A stretch of DNA of 64,000 nt. Origin: Xenophilus sp. E41 (GTDB lineage Bacteria > Pseudomonadota > Gammaproteobacteria > Burkholderiales > Burkholderiaceae_C). The position numbers were made by a program, and so were the translations under genes. This document shows positions 21,062 through 29,666 of this stretch, in pieces (the stretch's first letter is position 1; the number at the start of each line of letters is the position of its first letter). The stretch covers positions 1 to 64,000 of the forward strand of contig NZ_QPIB01000009.1 of NCBI RefSeq assembly GCF_003671765.1. The letters are read 5' to 3'. Below the pieces are notes generated by a model. The model was given only the letters and a program-made list of their open reading frames with translations. It was not told the DNA's origin and made no database searches.

Positions 21062-21095
21062 TTGCATGCAAGTTTTTGCTCAACTTGCATGCAAG
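21062..21095 (-). promoter_or_regulatory. Tandem palindromic operators upstream of dctA
   Basis: Two copies of TTGCATGCAA, centred 23 bp apart (21062-21071 and 21084-21095, the second extended to CTTGCATGCAAG), lie just before the dctA ribosome-binding site. The centre spacing is about two helical turns, so two dimers could bind on the same face. A TTGACT hexamer on the minus strand just upstream may be the -35. The GntR regulator encoded in the operon is the likely ligand. Confidence 0.65.
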
Positions 21096-21178
21096 AAATG
21101 TAGTCAAGTTGGATGGAAGGGATTTGCGGGTTTTCCCGGCGTCGGGCCTAACATGGGCCCCAGCCCAGGAGCGTCCTC

Positions 21179-22033
21179 ATGCCCGCCAGCGATATGCCGC
21201 AAGCCCTCTCCCTGCCCAAGCTCGGCCTGGGCACGTGGCGCATGGGCGAGGACGCGTCCCGCCGCCAAGCGGAGGTCGCCGCCGTGCGCGAGGCGCTCGC
21301 TATGGGCTACCGGCTCATCGATACGGCCGAGATGTACGGCGAGGGTGGCGCCGAATCCGTGGTGGGCGCAGCGCTCGCCGAGGCATTGCGCGTGGGCGAC
21401 GTCCGTCGCGACGATCTGGTGGTGGTGAGCAAGGTCTACCCGCACAACGCCACGCGCCGCGGCACGCCGGCCGCCTGCGCGCGCAGCCTGGGGCGGCTCG
21501 GGCTCGAACGCATCGACCTCTACCTCCTGCACTGGCGCGGGTCGGTGCCGCTCGCCGAGACGGTCGAGGCGCTGCAGGACCTGCAGGCGCGCGGCCACAT
21601 CGGCCGCTGGGGCGTCAGCAACTTCGACGTGGACGACATGGAAGAGCTGTGGGCGCTCGAGGGCGGCGCAGGCTGTGCCGCGAACCAGGTCTATTACTCG
21701 CTCGGCGAGCGCGGGCCTGCGCACAGCCTCCTGCCGTGGCTGCAGGCCCGCGGCGTGCCGCTGATGGCCTACAGCCCGATCGATCAGGGTGCGATCGCCC
21801 GCGACCCCTCACTGGCAGCGCGTGCCGCTGAATTGGGCCTGAGTGCCGCGCAGCTGGCGCTGGCCTGGCTGGCGGCGCAGCCCGGCGTGGTGCCGATCCC
21901 GAAGGCGGTGCAGTCGGCCCACCTGCGGGAGAACCTGTCGGCGGCCCGGCAGGTGCTCGACGAAAGCACGCGCGCCATGCTCGCCGCGCGCTACCCCGTG
22001 CCTTCGCGCAAACCGCCGCTGGCGATGATCTGA
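21179..22033 (+). CDS. Aldo/keto reductase
   Basis: This 284-residue NADPH-dependent reductase has the AKR (alpha/beta)8 barrel. The catalytic tetrad is visible: Asp and Tyr in LIDTAEMYGEGG, Lys in VVSKVYP and His in LLHWRG. The NADP-binding segment near the C-terminus reads VVPIPKAVQSAHLREN. It resembles the bacterial 2,5-diketogluconate reductase or YeaE type. An AGGAG sequence precedes the ATG. It is divergent from dctA, across the palindromic operator region, so the GntR protein might also influence it. The natural substrate is unknown. Confidence 0.9.
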   Translation: MPASDMPQALSLPKLGLGTWRMGEDASRRQAEVAAVREALAMGYRLIDTAEMYGEGGAESVVGAALAEALRVGDVRRDDLVVVSKVYPHNATRRGTPAACARSLGRLGLERIDLYLLHWRGSVPLAETVEALQDLQARGHIGRWGVSNFDVDDMEELWALEGGAGCAANQVYYSLGERGPAHSLLPWLQARGVPLMAYSPIDQGAIARDPSLAARAAELGLSAAQLALAWLAAQPGVVPIPKAVQSAHLRENLSAARQVLDESTRAMLAARYPVPSRKPPLAMI

Positions 22034-22066
22034 GCGCGACGGGGGCGGGGCGCGGCGGCGCCCGTG

Positions 22067-23554
22067 TCAGTGCGCCTCGGCCTGCTTGGCCGCCGCGATC
22101 GCGGCCTGCTCGTCGAACTTCGCGCCATTGAGGAACATGTTCAGCAGCACCGCGCAGATGGAGGTGAGCAGGATGCCCGACTCGATCAGCGAATGGATGC
22201 CGTGCGGCATCCATTGCTTGAAGTTGGGGGCGAGCAGCGGAATCATCCCCACGCCGATCGACACGGCCACGATCATGGCGTTGTGGCGGTTGTTCTTGAA
22301 GTCCACGCCGCCCAGGATGCGGATGCCGGTGGCGAGCACCATGCCGAACATGACGATGCCCGCGCCGCCCAGCACCACCGTCGGCAGCGATTCCACCAAA
22401 GCCGCCATCTTGGGCAACAGGCCCAGCACGATGAGGATGATGCCGCCGGCGACGCAGACGAAGCGGCTCTTCACGCCCGTGACCGCCACCAGCCCGACGT
22501 TCTGCGAGAAGCTGGTGTAGGGGAAGGTGTTGAACACGCCGCCGATCAGGGTGCCCAGGCCGTCGGTGCGCAGGCCGCGTGCCAGGTCCTGCTGGCCGAT
22601 CTTGCGATCGGTCATCTCGCCCAGCGCGAGGAACATGCCGGTCGACTCGATCATCACGACGATCATCACCAGCGTCATGGTCAGGATCAGGAAGGGGTCG
22701 AAGGTCGGCATGCCGAAGTGGAAGGGCAGCACCACGTCCACCCAGGCTGCCTTGCCCACCTTCTCGAAGGTCATGAGCCCCATCGCGGCGGCCACGACGG
22801 CCCCGATCACGATGCCCAGCAGCACCGAGATGTTGGCGACGAAGCCCTTGGCGAACTTCACGATCAGCAGGATCGACACCAGCACCAGCGCCGAGATGCC
22901 GACGCCGCTGAGGTCGGCGTACCTGGGGTTGGGCACCGTGGGCACGATCGCCAGGCCCTTGGGCGCGGGCGGCAGCGATGAGCCGGGCGAGGTCACCTCG
23001 GCCAGCCACTTGGCGTAGACCGGGTCGACCACCGCCGGAGCCGTCGGGCCGACCGGGTTGCCGAAGATCCAGTTGATGCCCACGCGCATCAGCGTGATGC
23101 CGATGACGGCGATGATCGTGCCCGTCACCACCGGCGGAAAGAAGCGCAGCATCCGGCTCACCAGCGGCGCGATCAGGATCGAGACGATGCCGGCGCCGAT
23201 GATCGATCCGAACAGCAATTGGGCGCCGGCCTGGCCCGGGTTGGCGTTGGCGATGGCCACCATCGGCGCGACCGAGGCGAAGGTCACGCCCATCATCACC
23301 GGCAGCTTGATGCCGAACCACTGCGTGGCGCCCATGGCCTGGATCAGCGTGGCGATGCCGCAGCAGAAGAGGTCGGCCGAGATCAGCAGGGCCACCTCGT
23401 CCGGGCTCAGCTTGAGCGCACGTCCGACGATGAGCGGCACGGCCACCGCCCCCGCGTACATGACCAGCACGTGCTGCAGGCCGAGGGCCGTCACTCTGCC
23501 CAGCGGGAGGCGCTGGTCGACGGGGTGGACGGGGGTGGACGCGGACGCACTCAT
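22067..23554 (-). CDS. NCS2-family purine permease (xanthine/urate type)
   Basis: This 495-residue inner-membrane protein has about twelve to fourteen hydrophobic segments and the NCS2 signature QNVGLVAVTGVKSR in the substrate-binding region, plus ALGLQHVLVMYAGAVAVPLI at the N-terminus. Members import xanthine, urate or uracil with protons. The family resemblance is to XanP/UacT-like purine permeases rather than uracil permeases, but the substrate is not proven by sequence. A good AGGAG site precedes the start at 23554. It is divergent from a LysR gene that probably controls it. Confidence 0.88.
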   Translation of the reverse strand: MSASASTPVHPVDQRLPLGRVTALGLQHVLVMYAGAVAVPLIVGRALKLSPDEVALLISADLFCCGIATLIQAMGATQWFGIKLPVMMGVTFASVAPMVAIANANPGQAGAQLLFGSIIGAGIVSILIAPLVSRMLRFFPPVVTGTIIAVIGITLMRVGINWIFGNPVGPTAPAVVDPVYAKWLAEVTSPGSSLPPAPKGLAIVPTVPNPRYADLSGVGISALVLVSILLIVKFAKGFVANISVLLGIVIGAVVAAAMGLMTFEKVGKAAWVDVVLPFHFGMPTFDPFLILTMTLVMIVVMIESTGMFLALGEMTDRKIGQQDLARGLRTDGLGTLIGGVFNTFPYTSFSQNVGLVAVTGVKSRFVCVAGGIILIVLGLLPKMAALVESLPTVVLGGAGIVMFGMVLATGIRILGGVDFKNNRHNAMIVAVSIGVGMIPLLAPNFKQWMPHGIHSLIESGILLTSICAVLLNMFLNGAKFDEQAAIAAAKQAEAH

Positions 23555-23645
23555 GACGACTCTCCTGGTCGGGGTGGAGCGGGATGCAGCAGGAAGCGGT
23601 CGCAAGAATAGGCGGTAGCTCTGGATCGAAAAAGAAGCACAATTC

Positions 23646-23674
23646 GATAAATCAATCGGATCGATCGATCAATC
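23646..23674. promoter_or_regulatory. ATCAATC direct repeats in the permease-lysR gap
   Basis: Two ATCAATC heptamers, 10 nt apart, enclose GATCGATCG in the space between the divergent permease and LysR genes. The arrangement suits LysR-dimer contacts, but the site does not form a simple perfect palindrome. Confidence 0.35.
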
Positions 23675-23685
23675 ACGGCGCTGTC

Positions 23686-24579
23686 ATGAGCATCAAGTCC
23701 TCGCTGCCGGAACTGCGCGTCTTCGTGGCTCTGGCCGAAAGCGGCCATTTCACTCGCGCGGCCGAGCGCCTGGGCATGTCGCAGTCCTCGCTGAGCGCCG
23801 CTCTGGGCAAGCTCGAGCGCATGCTGGGTGCGCGCCTGTTCGATCGCCACACCCGTGCCTGCCGCCTCACGGACGCGGGCACCGCGCTGCTGCCGGCAGC
23901 GCAGCGCCTGGTGGCCGACTGGGACCACCTGGTCGCCGACGCGCGGGACTTCAGCCGCTTCGCGCGCGGCCGGGTGGCCATCGCGGCGCCCAACGCCCAG
24001 TGCGCGCTGCTGCTGCCGCCGGTGATCCGCCGCTTTCGCGACAGCCACCCGGGGGTGCGGGTGGAGCTTCACGATGTGCCCGAGCACGAGGTGCATGCCC
24101 TGGTGCGCAGCGGCACCGCGGACCTGGGCATCGCCACCCAGACCGACGCGCGCAGCGACCTGGTGGCCACCCCGCTCAACACCGACGAGTTCATCGCCGT
24201 GATGGCGCCCTCGCACCCGGTGGCGGCGCGCCGCAGCCTCGAATGGGCGCAGATCGCACGCGAGGACGTGATCGGCTACCTGCCAGGCAACCCGGTCCGG
24301 CGGCTGCTGGAGGAGAAGCTCGCCGAGCGCGGCATCGTGCTGAACTACACCTTCGAGATCGCCTTGCCGTGGACCATGATGGGCCTGGCGCGCGAGGGGC
24401 TGGGCGTGGCCGTGGTGACCATGGCGCTGCGCCCGCTGGCGCAGTGGCACGGGCTGGAGGTGCGCACCGTGGGACGCCCCCAGTTCGCCCGCACCATGAC
24501 GCTGCTGCGCGCACCGGGCAACTCGATGTCGCCGGGGGTGGGGGCGTTCCGGGACCTGCTGATGTCCGTCGCGGGCTGA
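23686..24579 (+). CDS. LysR-family regulator beside the purine permease
   Basis: This 297-residue protein has the LysR DNA-binding domain at residues 1-60 (ELRVFVALAESGHFTRAAERL, with SQSSLSAALGKLERMLG as recognition helix) and an effector domain starting near RVAIAAPNAQCA. The start at 23686 (MSIKSSLPELR) is preferred over an upstream ATG whose extra 34 residues would include the operator region. It diverges from the NCS2 permease, so purine-responsive control of that gene is the simplest reading. It converges on mog. Confidence 0.85.
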   Translation: MSIKSSLPELRVFVALAESGHFTRAAERLGMSQSSLSAALGKLERMLGARLFDRHTRACRLTDAGTALLPAAQRLVADWDHLVADARDFSRFARGRVAIAAPNAQCALLLPPVIRRFRDSHPGVRVELHDVPEHEVHALVRSGTADLGIATQTDARSDLVATPLNTDEFIAVMAPSHPVAARRSLEWAQIAREDVIGYLPGNPVRRLLEEKLAERGIVLNYTFEIALPWTMMGLAREGLGVAVVTMALRPLAQWHGLEVRTVGRPQFARTMTLLRAPGNSMSPGVGAFRDLLMSVAG

Positions 24580-24598
24580 AAGCGCCCGCGCGCCGTGC

Positions 24599-25207
24599 TC
24601 AGCCCGCCGCGGGCCTGAGCGCCGACTTCGGCCGGAAAGCCTTGCAGACCTCGTCGTCGGTCTGGAGGTACGGCCCGCCGATCAGGTCGATGCAGTAGGG
24701 GACGGCGGCGAAGATGCCCGGCACCGCCTGCGACCCGTCCGCGTTTTTGAGCCCTTCCAGTGTCTCGGCGATCGCCTTGGGCTGCCCCGGCAGGTTCAGG
24801 ATGAGCGCCCGGTCGCGGATCACGGCGACCTGGCGCGAGAGGATCGCGGTAGGCACGAAGCGCAGGCTGATCTGCCGCATCTGCTCGCCGAAGCCGGGCA
24901 TCTCCTTGTGCGCCACGGCCAGCGTCGCCTCGGGCGTGACGTCGCGCAGCGCCGGCCCGGTGCCGCCGGTCGTCAGCACCAGCGAGCAGCCGGCGTCCAC
25001 CAGCTCGATGAGGGTCTGGCTGATGCGCGCCTGCTCGTCCGGAATGAGGCGCGGCTCGAAGGTGATGGGATTCTTCAGCGCCCGGCCGAGCCAGTCCTGC
25101 AGCGCTGGCAGGCCCTTGTCCTCGTAGACACCGGTCGATGCCCGGTCGCTCACCGAGACGATGCCGATCTTGACCGGGTCGAAGGAGGAGGCTGGCACCG
25201 CGCTCAT
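24599..25207 (-). CDS. mog: Molybdopterin adenylyltransferase
   Basis: This 202-residue protein of the MogA/MoaB family adenylylates molybdopterin before molybdenum insertion. The conserved motifs are IGIVSVSDRAS near the N-terminus, LTTGGTGPALRDVTPEAT in the active site, MPGFGEQMR and LNLPGQPKAI. Starting at 25207 gives the usual Mog N-terminus; farther upstream ATG codons overlap the darP gene and add unlikely sequence. It follows darP by 61 nt. The molybdenum cofactor it makes is needed by the nitrate reductase NasA encoded farther along in this window. Confidence 0.9.
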   Translation of the reverse strand: MSAVPASSFDPVKIGIVSVSDRASTGVYEDKGLPALQDWLGRALKNPITFEPRLIPDEQARISQTLIELVDAGCSLVLTTGGTGPALRDVTPEATLAVAHKEMPGFGEQMRQISLRFVPTAILSRQVAVIRDRALILNLPGQPKAIAETLEGLKNADGSQAVPGIFAAVPYCIDLIGGPYLQTDDEVCKAFRPKSALRPAAG

Positions 25208-25268
25208 CGGATCACCTCCGTGCTTCGCACCGCGGTGCGAGCCCCCTTCGGAGCGGCCGGGCGGGGGC

Positions 25269-25925
25269 TCATGCATCCTCCTCGCGCGACTCGGCCGCAG
25301 CCTGCTCGCCGTGGTCGGCGTCGCCATGGACGGCGAGCTGGGCGCGCACGATCTGGAACACCTCGCGGTAGGCCTTGCCCTGGCGCGGTGCCTCGCCGGG
25401 CTTGCCGGCCTGCAGGTCCTTGCGGGCCTGGCGCACGAGCGCGCGCAGCTGCTGCGCGTCGGTGGCCGGGTGGGTCTCGATCCAGCCGCCCAGGGCGTCG
25501 TCGTCGGCGATGAGGCGGTCGCGCCATTGCTCGGCCTGGTGCAGCAGGGCGGTGTCCTGCGCCGGGCCGCGGGCCTGCTCGTCCAGGGCGATGCGCGCGG
25601 CGTCGAGCGTGGCGGCGTCGAGCTTGCGCATCAGCTTGCCGATGTACTGGATCTGCCGGCGCCTTCCCTCGAAGTTCGTGATGCGCCTGGCCTCGGCCAG
25701 GGCGTCGATCAGGCCGTCGGGCAATTCCAGCCGCGCGAGCAGGTCGCTGCGCAAGGTCATGAGCGACTCGCCCAGCGCCTGCAGGTCGGCGCTTTCGCGC
25801 TTGAGGTCGGTCTTGCTGACCTCGATGCCGCCCTTGAGCTCGCGCTTGAGCTCCTGGTCGAGTTCGCTGCCTTCGGCCACGAAATGGCCGCGGACGAAGT
25901 AGCCTTTTTTGGGTTTGCGGGGCAT
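25269..25925 (-). CDS. darP: Ribosome-associated protein DarP (YjgA, DUF615)
   Basis: This 218-residue protein belongs to the YjgA/DUF615 family, which associates with late 50S ribosome assembly intermediates. Family features are GYFVRGHFVAEGSELDQELK, LKRESADLQALGE, the helical NFEGRRRQIQYIGKLMR motif and the later YREVFQIVRAQL. The start MPRKPKKG at 25925 is chosen over an ATG 11 codons upstream because it begins the conserved part and lies clear of the divergent pmbA start. The acidic C-terminus is normal. darP and pmbA are divergent neighbours in many proteobacteria. Confidence 0.9.
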   Translation of the reverse strand: MPRKPKKGYFVRGHFVAEGSELDQELKRELKGGIEVSKTDLKRESADLQALGESLMTLRSDLLARLELPDGLIDALAEARRITNFEGRRRQIQYIGKLMRKLDAATLDAARIALDEQARGPAQDTALLHQAEQWRDRLIADDDALGGWIETHPATDAQQLRALVRQARKDLQAGKPGEAPRQGKAYREVFQIVRAQLAVHGDADHGEQAAAESREEDA

Positions 25926-25987
25926 GTCGGGAAATGGAATGGGCCGCCCGTCCTTCATTGGAGGGCGTCGCTATCATTGTCCCCCAC

Positions 25988-27358
25988 ATGACCTCTTCCT
26001 CCTCCCGTGCCGACAGCGGCTTCGCCTACAGCCGCGATTTCTTCGAAAACCTGGTCGACACCGCCCTGGCCCATGCCAAGAAGCTGGGCGCCACCGACGC
26101 AGGTGCCGAGGCCTCCGAGGGCTGCGGCCTGACGGTGTCGGTGCGCAAGGGCGAACTGGAGAACGTCGAGCGCAACCGCGACAAGTCGCTGGGCGTCACC
26201 GTCTACGTCGGCAACCGGCGCGGCAACGCGAGCACCTCCGACTTCTCCGAGGCGGCGATCGCGCAGACGGTGCAGGCCGCCTACGAGATCGCGCGCTTCA
26301 CCGCCGAAGACCCGGTGGGGGGCCTGCCCGACGAGGCCGACATCGCCAGGGAGCATCCCGAACTCGACCTGTTCCACCCCTGGGCGGTGACGAGCGAGGA
26401 GGCGGCGAAGCTGGCGCTCGAATGCGAGGCGGCCGCGCTCTCGACCGACCGGCGCATCACCAACAGCGAAGGCGCCGGCGTCTCGGCGCAGCAGAGCCAC
26501 TTCTTCAGCGCCCACACGCACGGTTTCCGCGGCGGCTATGCCAGCTCGCGCCACTCGATCTCGGTGGCGCCCATTGCAGGCAAGGGCGACGACATGCAGC
26601 GCGACGCCTGGTACAGCTCCATGCGCTCTGCCGAGGAACTCGCCAGCCCCGAGGCGGTGGGCCGCTACGCCGCCGAGCGGGCACTGAGCCGGCTGAAGTC
26701 GCGCAAGATCAAGACCACCGAGTGCCCGGTGCTGTTCGAGTCGCCGCTCGCGGCGGGCCTGCTCGGCGGCCTGGTGCAGGCCACCAGCGGCGGCGCGCTG
26801 TACCGGCGCAGCACCTTCCTGCTCGATTCGCTGGGCAAGCCGGTGCTGCCGAAGCACATCGACGTGCTCGAAGACCCGCACGTGCTGCGCGGCAAGGGCA
26901 GCTCGCCCTTCGACGACGAGGGCGTCGTGACGCGCAGGCGCAAGGTGGTCGACGGCGGCCGGCTCGAAGGCTATTTCCTGTCGACCTACTCGGCGCGCAA
27001 GCTCGGCATGAAGACCACCGGCAACGCCGGCGGCTCGCACAACCTCACGCTGAGTTCTCGCCTGACGAAGCCCGGTGACGACCTGGACGAAATGCTGCGC
27101 AAGCTGGGCACAGGCCTGTTCGTCATCGAGCTGATGGGGCAGGGCGTGAACTACGTGACCGGCGACTACTCGCGCGGCGCGAGCGGCTTCTGGGTCGAGA
27201 AGGGGCGCATTGCCTATCCGGTGCAGGAAATCACGATCGCCGGCAACCTCAAGGACATGCTCCTGGGCATCGAGGCGGTGGGCGCCGACGCCTACAACTA
27301 TGGCGCCAAGACCACGGGATCGCTGCTGGTCAACCGCATGAAGGTCGCCGGATCCTGA
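25988..27358 (+). CDS. pmbA: Metalloprotease PmbA (TldE)
   Basis: This 456-residue protein is the PmbA/TldE partner of the TldD/TldE metalloprotease, which matures peptide antibiotics and degrades unfolded peptides. Typical segments are SVRKGELENVERNRDKSLGV near residue 50, TDRRITNSEGAGVS, GNAGGSHNLTLS and the C-terminal FVIELMGQGVN and DYSRGASGFWVE, followed by the EITIAGNLKDMLLG region. The ATG at 25988 starts a serine-rich leader of usual length. It is divergent from darP. The zinc ligands themselves are in TldD, which is not in this window. Confidence 0.93.
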   Translation: MTSSSSRADSGFAYSRDFFENLVDTALAHAKKLGATDAGAEASEGCGLTVSVRKGELENVERNRDKSLGVTVYVGNRRGNASTSDFSEAAIAQTVQAAYEIARFTAEDPVGGLPDEADIAREHPELDLFHPWAVTSEEAAKLALECEAAALSTDRRITNSEGAGVSAQQSHFFSAHTHGFRGGYASSRHSISVAPIAGKGDDMQRDAWYSSMRSAEELASPEAVGRYAAERALSRLKSRKIKTTECPVLFESPLAAGLLGGLVQATSGGALYRRSTFLLDSLGKPVLPKHIDVLEDPHVLRGKGSSPFDDEGVVTRRRKVVDGGRLEGYFLSTYSARKLGMKTTGNAGGSHNLTLSSRLTKPGDDLDEMLRKLGTGLFVIELMGQGVNYVTGDYSRGASGFWVEKGRIAYPVQEITIAGNLKDMLLGIEAVGADAYNYGAKTTGSLLVNRMKVAGS

Positions 27359-27367
27359 GCGCCGGCG

Positions 27368-27386
27368 CGGCTGCGCGACGCAGCCG
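27368..27386 (+). terminator. Hairpin downstream of pmbA
   Basis: A perfect 8-bp stem CGGCTGCG/CGCAGCCG with a 3-nt loop begins 9 nt after the pmbA stop. It lacks a U-run, so it may stabilise the 3' end or assist Rho-dependent termination rather than terminate by itself. Confidence 0.4.
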
Positions 27387-27507
27387 TCGCGACCCGGTGG
27401 TGGCGATGCCCACCACAAGCGCGGCAGGGAAAAGCCCGGGCCGCCTGCGGCAGGTGTCCGGCTAGAGTGGCGAGGCCCCGTGTCGGCGGGGCGCCCCCTC
27501 GCCATCG

Positions 27508-28344
27508 ATGCCTGTCGTTTCCTTTCGCAATGTCGTCCTCTCCGGCGCCTGTGGCGGCCTGGGGCAGGCACTGGCGCGCCAGCTGATCGCGGCCGGTGCG
27601 CAGGTGGCGCTGGTCGGGCTCGACAGCGCGCGCTTGCATGCCCTGGCCGCGCTGTCGCCGGCGCGCTGTGCCGTCTACACCCCCGACGTGGCCGACAGCG
27701 TGGCGGTGCAGTCGATGGCACACGACTGGCTCGCACGCTTCGGCACGCCAGACCTGGTGATCGCCAACGCCGGCGTCGCCGGCGGCTACGACACCGCGGT
27801 GGCCGGGGACCTGGCCGTCTTTCGCCGCATGCTCGAAATCAACCTGCTCGGCGCTGCCACCCTGTTCCAGCCCTTTGTCGCGGCGATGGGTGAACAACGG
27901 CGCGGCGCCCTGGTGGGCGTGGCCAGCATCGCCGGCTGGCGTGGCATGCCCGGCAATGGCGCTTACTGCGCGAGCAAGGCGGGGCTGATCCGCTACCTGG
28001 AGAGCCTGCGCGCCGAACTGCGCGGCAGCGGCGTCACGGTGCACACCGTCAGCCCCGGCTACATCCGCACGGCGCTCACCGCCGGCAATCGCTTCGCCAT
28101 GCCAGCCCTGCTGGAACCCGAGGACGCGGCGCGGCGCCTGCTGGCCGCCGTGGCCCGCGGGCGCGAGCAGATCGTGCTGCCGCGCCGCATCGGCTGGCTG
28201 TCGCGCGCGCTGGGCCTGCTGCCTGCGGCCTGGCATGACCGCCTCCTGCTCGGCCAGCCGCGCAAGCCCCGCGTGGGCGAGGCCGGTGCCACGGCCATCC
28301 CGGGGCTTGCTCCGTCCTCCAACCGCACTCCGCCGCCCACGTGA
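27508..28344 (+). CDS. Short-chain dehydrogenase/reductase (SDR)
   Basis: This 278-residue NAD(P)-dependent SDR has the cofactor motif SGACGGLGQAL near residue 12, the NAG motif in VIANAGVAGGY, the catalytic Ser in ASIAGWRGM and the YxxxK motif in GAYCASKAG. The C-terminal 30 residues are an extra, Pro/Ser-rich tail. The gene is first of a four-gene operon: its stop overlaps the GTG start of the flavin monooxygenase by 4 nt. Together with that oxygenase it probably oxidises or reduces a hydroxylated, ketone-containing substrate that remains unknown. Confidence 0.87.
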   Translation: MPVVSFRNVVLSGACGGLGQALARQLIAAGAQVALVGLDSARLHALAALSPARCAVYTPDVADSVAVQSMAHDWLARFGTPDLVIANAGVAGGYDTAVAGDLAVFRRMLEINLLGAATLFQPFVAAMGEQRRGALVGVASIAGWRGMPGNGAYCASKAGLIRYLESLRAELRGSGVTVHTVSPGYIRTALTAGNRFAMPALLEPEDAARRLLAAVARGREQIVLPRRIGWLSRALGLLPAAWHDRLLLGQPRKPRVGEAGATAIPGLAPSSNRTPPPT

Positions 28345-29666
28345 CCGACCTGCGCACCGAAGACACCATCGCCCTCATCGGCGCCGGCCCCTCCGGCCTG
28401 GCCGGGGCCCGCAACCTGCAGAAGCTGGGCCTGCCCTTCCAGGGTTTCGAGGCGCACCGCGACGTGGGCGGGCTCTGGGACATCGACAACCCACGCTCCA
28501 CCGTCTACCACTCGGCGCACCTCATCTCGAGCAAGACGACCACGCAATTCGCCGAATTCCCGATGGCGGACTCGGTGGCCGACTACCCCAGCCACCGCGA
28601 ACTGCGCCAGTATTTCAGCGATTTTGCCGACCGCTTCGAGCTGCGGCGGCACTTCCGCTTCGGCACGCGGGTGCTGCGCGTGGAGCCTGTGAGCGATGCA
28701 CCCGGCACGCCCTGGCGCGTGACGGTGCAGGCGGGCGGGGCCGAGCCCGAGACCGCTGTCTATCGCGCAGTGGTGATCGCCAACGGCACGCTGGCCGAGC
28801 CCAAGCGTCCGGCTTTCGAGGGCCGCTTCGACGGTGAACTGCTGCACACGGCCGACTACAAGCACCCCGAGCTGTTCAAGGGCAAGCGCGTGCTCGTCGT
28901 CGGCGCCGGCAACTCGGGCTGCGACATCGCCGTGGACGCGGTGCACTACGCCGAATCGGTCGACATCTCGGTGCGGCGTGGCTACTACTTCGTGCCCAAG
29001 TACGTCTTCGGCAAGCCGGCCGACACGCTGGGCGGCGGGATGAAGCTGCCGCCCTGGCTCAAGCAGAAGGTCGATTCGACGGTGCTCAAGTGGTTCACGG
29101 GCGACCCGGTGCGCTTCGGCTTTCCGAAGCCGGACTACCGCATGTACGAGTCGCACCCCGTCGTCAACTCGCTGGTCCTGCACCACATCGGCCACGGCGA
29201 CATCGGCGTGCGGGCCGACGTGGCGCGCCTCGACGGCGGCACCGTGCATTTCAAGGACGGCAGCGCGCGCGACTACGACCTCGTGCTCGCGGCCACCGGC
29301 TATGCGCTGCACTACCCCTTCATCGATCCGGCGCATCTCAACTGGCAGGGCATGGCGCCCCGCCTGTACCTCAATATCTTCACGCCCCGGTACGAGACGC
29401 TCGCGGTGCTCGGCATGATCGAAGCCAGCGGCATCGGCTGGCAGGGCCGCTACGAGCAGGCCGAGCTGGTGGCGCGCTACCTGGCGGCCCAGGCGGCCGG
29501 CACGCCGCAGGCGGCGGCATTGCGCGCCGCGGTGCAGGGGCCTGCGCCCGACCTGTCAGGCGGCTTCAAGTACCTGCAGCTCGAACGCATGGCGTACTAC
29601 GTGCACAAGGACACCTACCGCGCCGCCGTGCGCGCCGCCTCGCATTCCCTGGGAGGGGCGCACTGA
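28341..29666 (+). CDS. Flavin-containing monooxygenase (class B)
   Basis: This 441-residue enzyme uses FAD and NADPH to insert oxygen at N or S atoms or into ketones. It has two Rossmann motifs, GAGPSGLAGA near residue 14 and GAGNSGCDIA near residue 192. Between them is FDGELLHTADY, which fits the FMO fingerprint FxGxxxHxxx[Y/F] rather than the Baeyer-Villiger form ending in Trp. The start is GTG, overlapping the SDR stop (GTGA), so translation is coupled. It also abuts the BASS symporter by a TGATG overlap. The substrate is unknown, but the operon suggests catabolism of an imported compound. Confidence 0.88.
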   Translation: MTDLRTEDTIALIGAGPSGLAGARNLQKLGLPFQGFEAHRDVGGLWDIDNPRSTVYHSAHLISSKTTTQFAEFPMADSVADYPSHRELRQYFSDFADRFELRRHFRFGTRVLRVEPVSDAPGTPWRVTVQAGGAEPETAVYRAVVIANGTLAEPKRPAFEGRFDGELLHTADYKHPELFKGKRVLVVGAGNSGCDIAVDAVHYAESVDISVRRGYYFVPKYVFGKPADTLGGGMKLPPWLKQKVDSTVLKWFTGDPVRFGFPKPDYRMYESHPVVNSLVLHHIGHGDIGVRADVARLDGGTVHFKDGSARDYDLVLAATGYALHYPFIDPAHLNWQGMAPRLYLNIFTPRYETLAVLGMIEASGIGWQGRYEQAELVARYLAAQAAGTPQAAALRAAVQGPAPDLSGGFKYLQLERMAYYVHKDTYRAAVRAASHSLGGAH

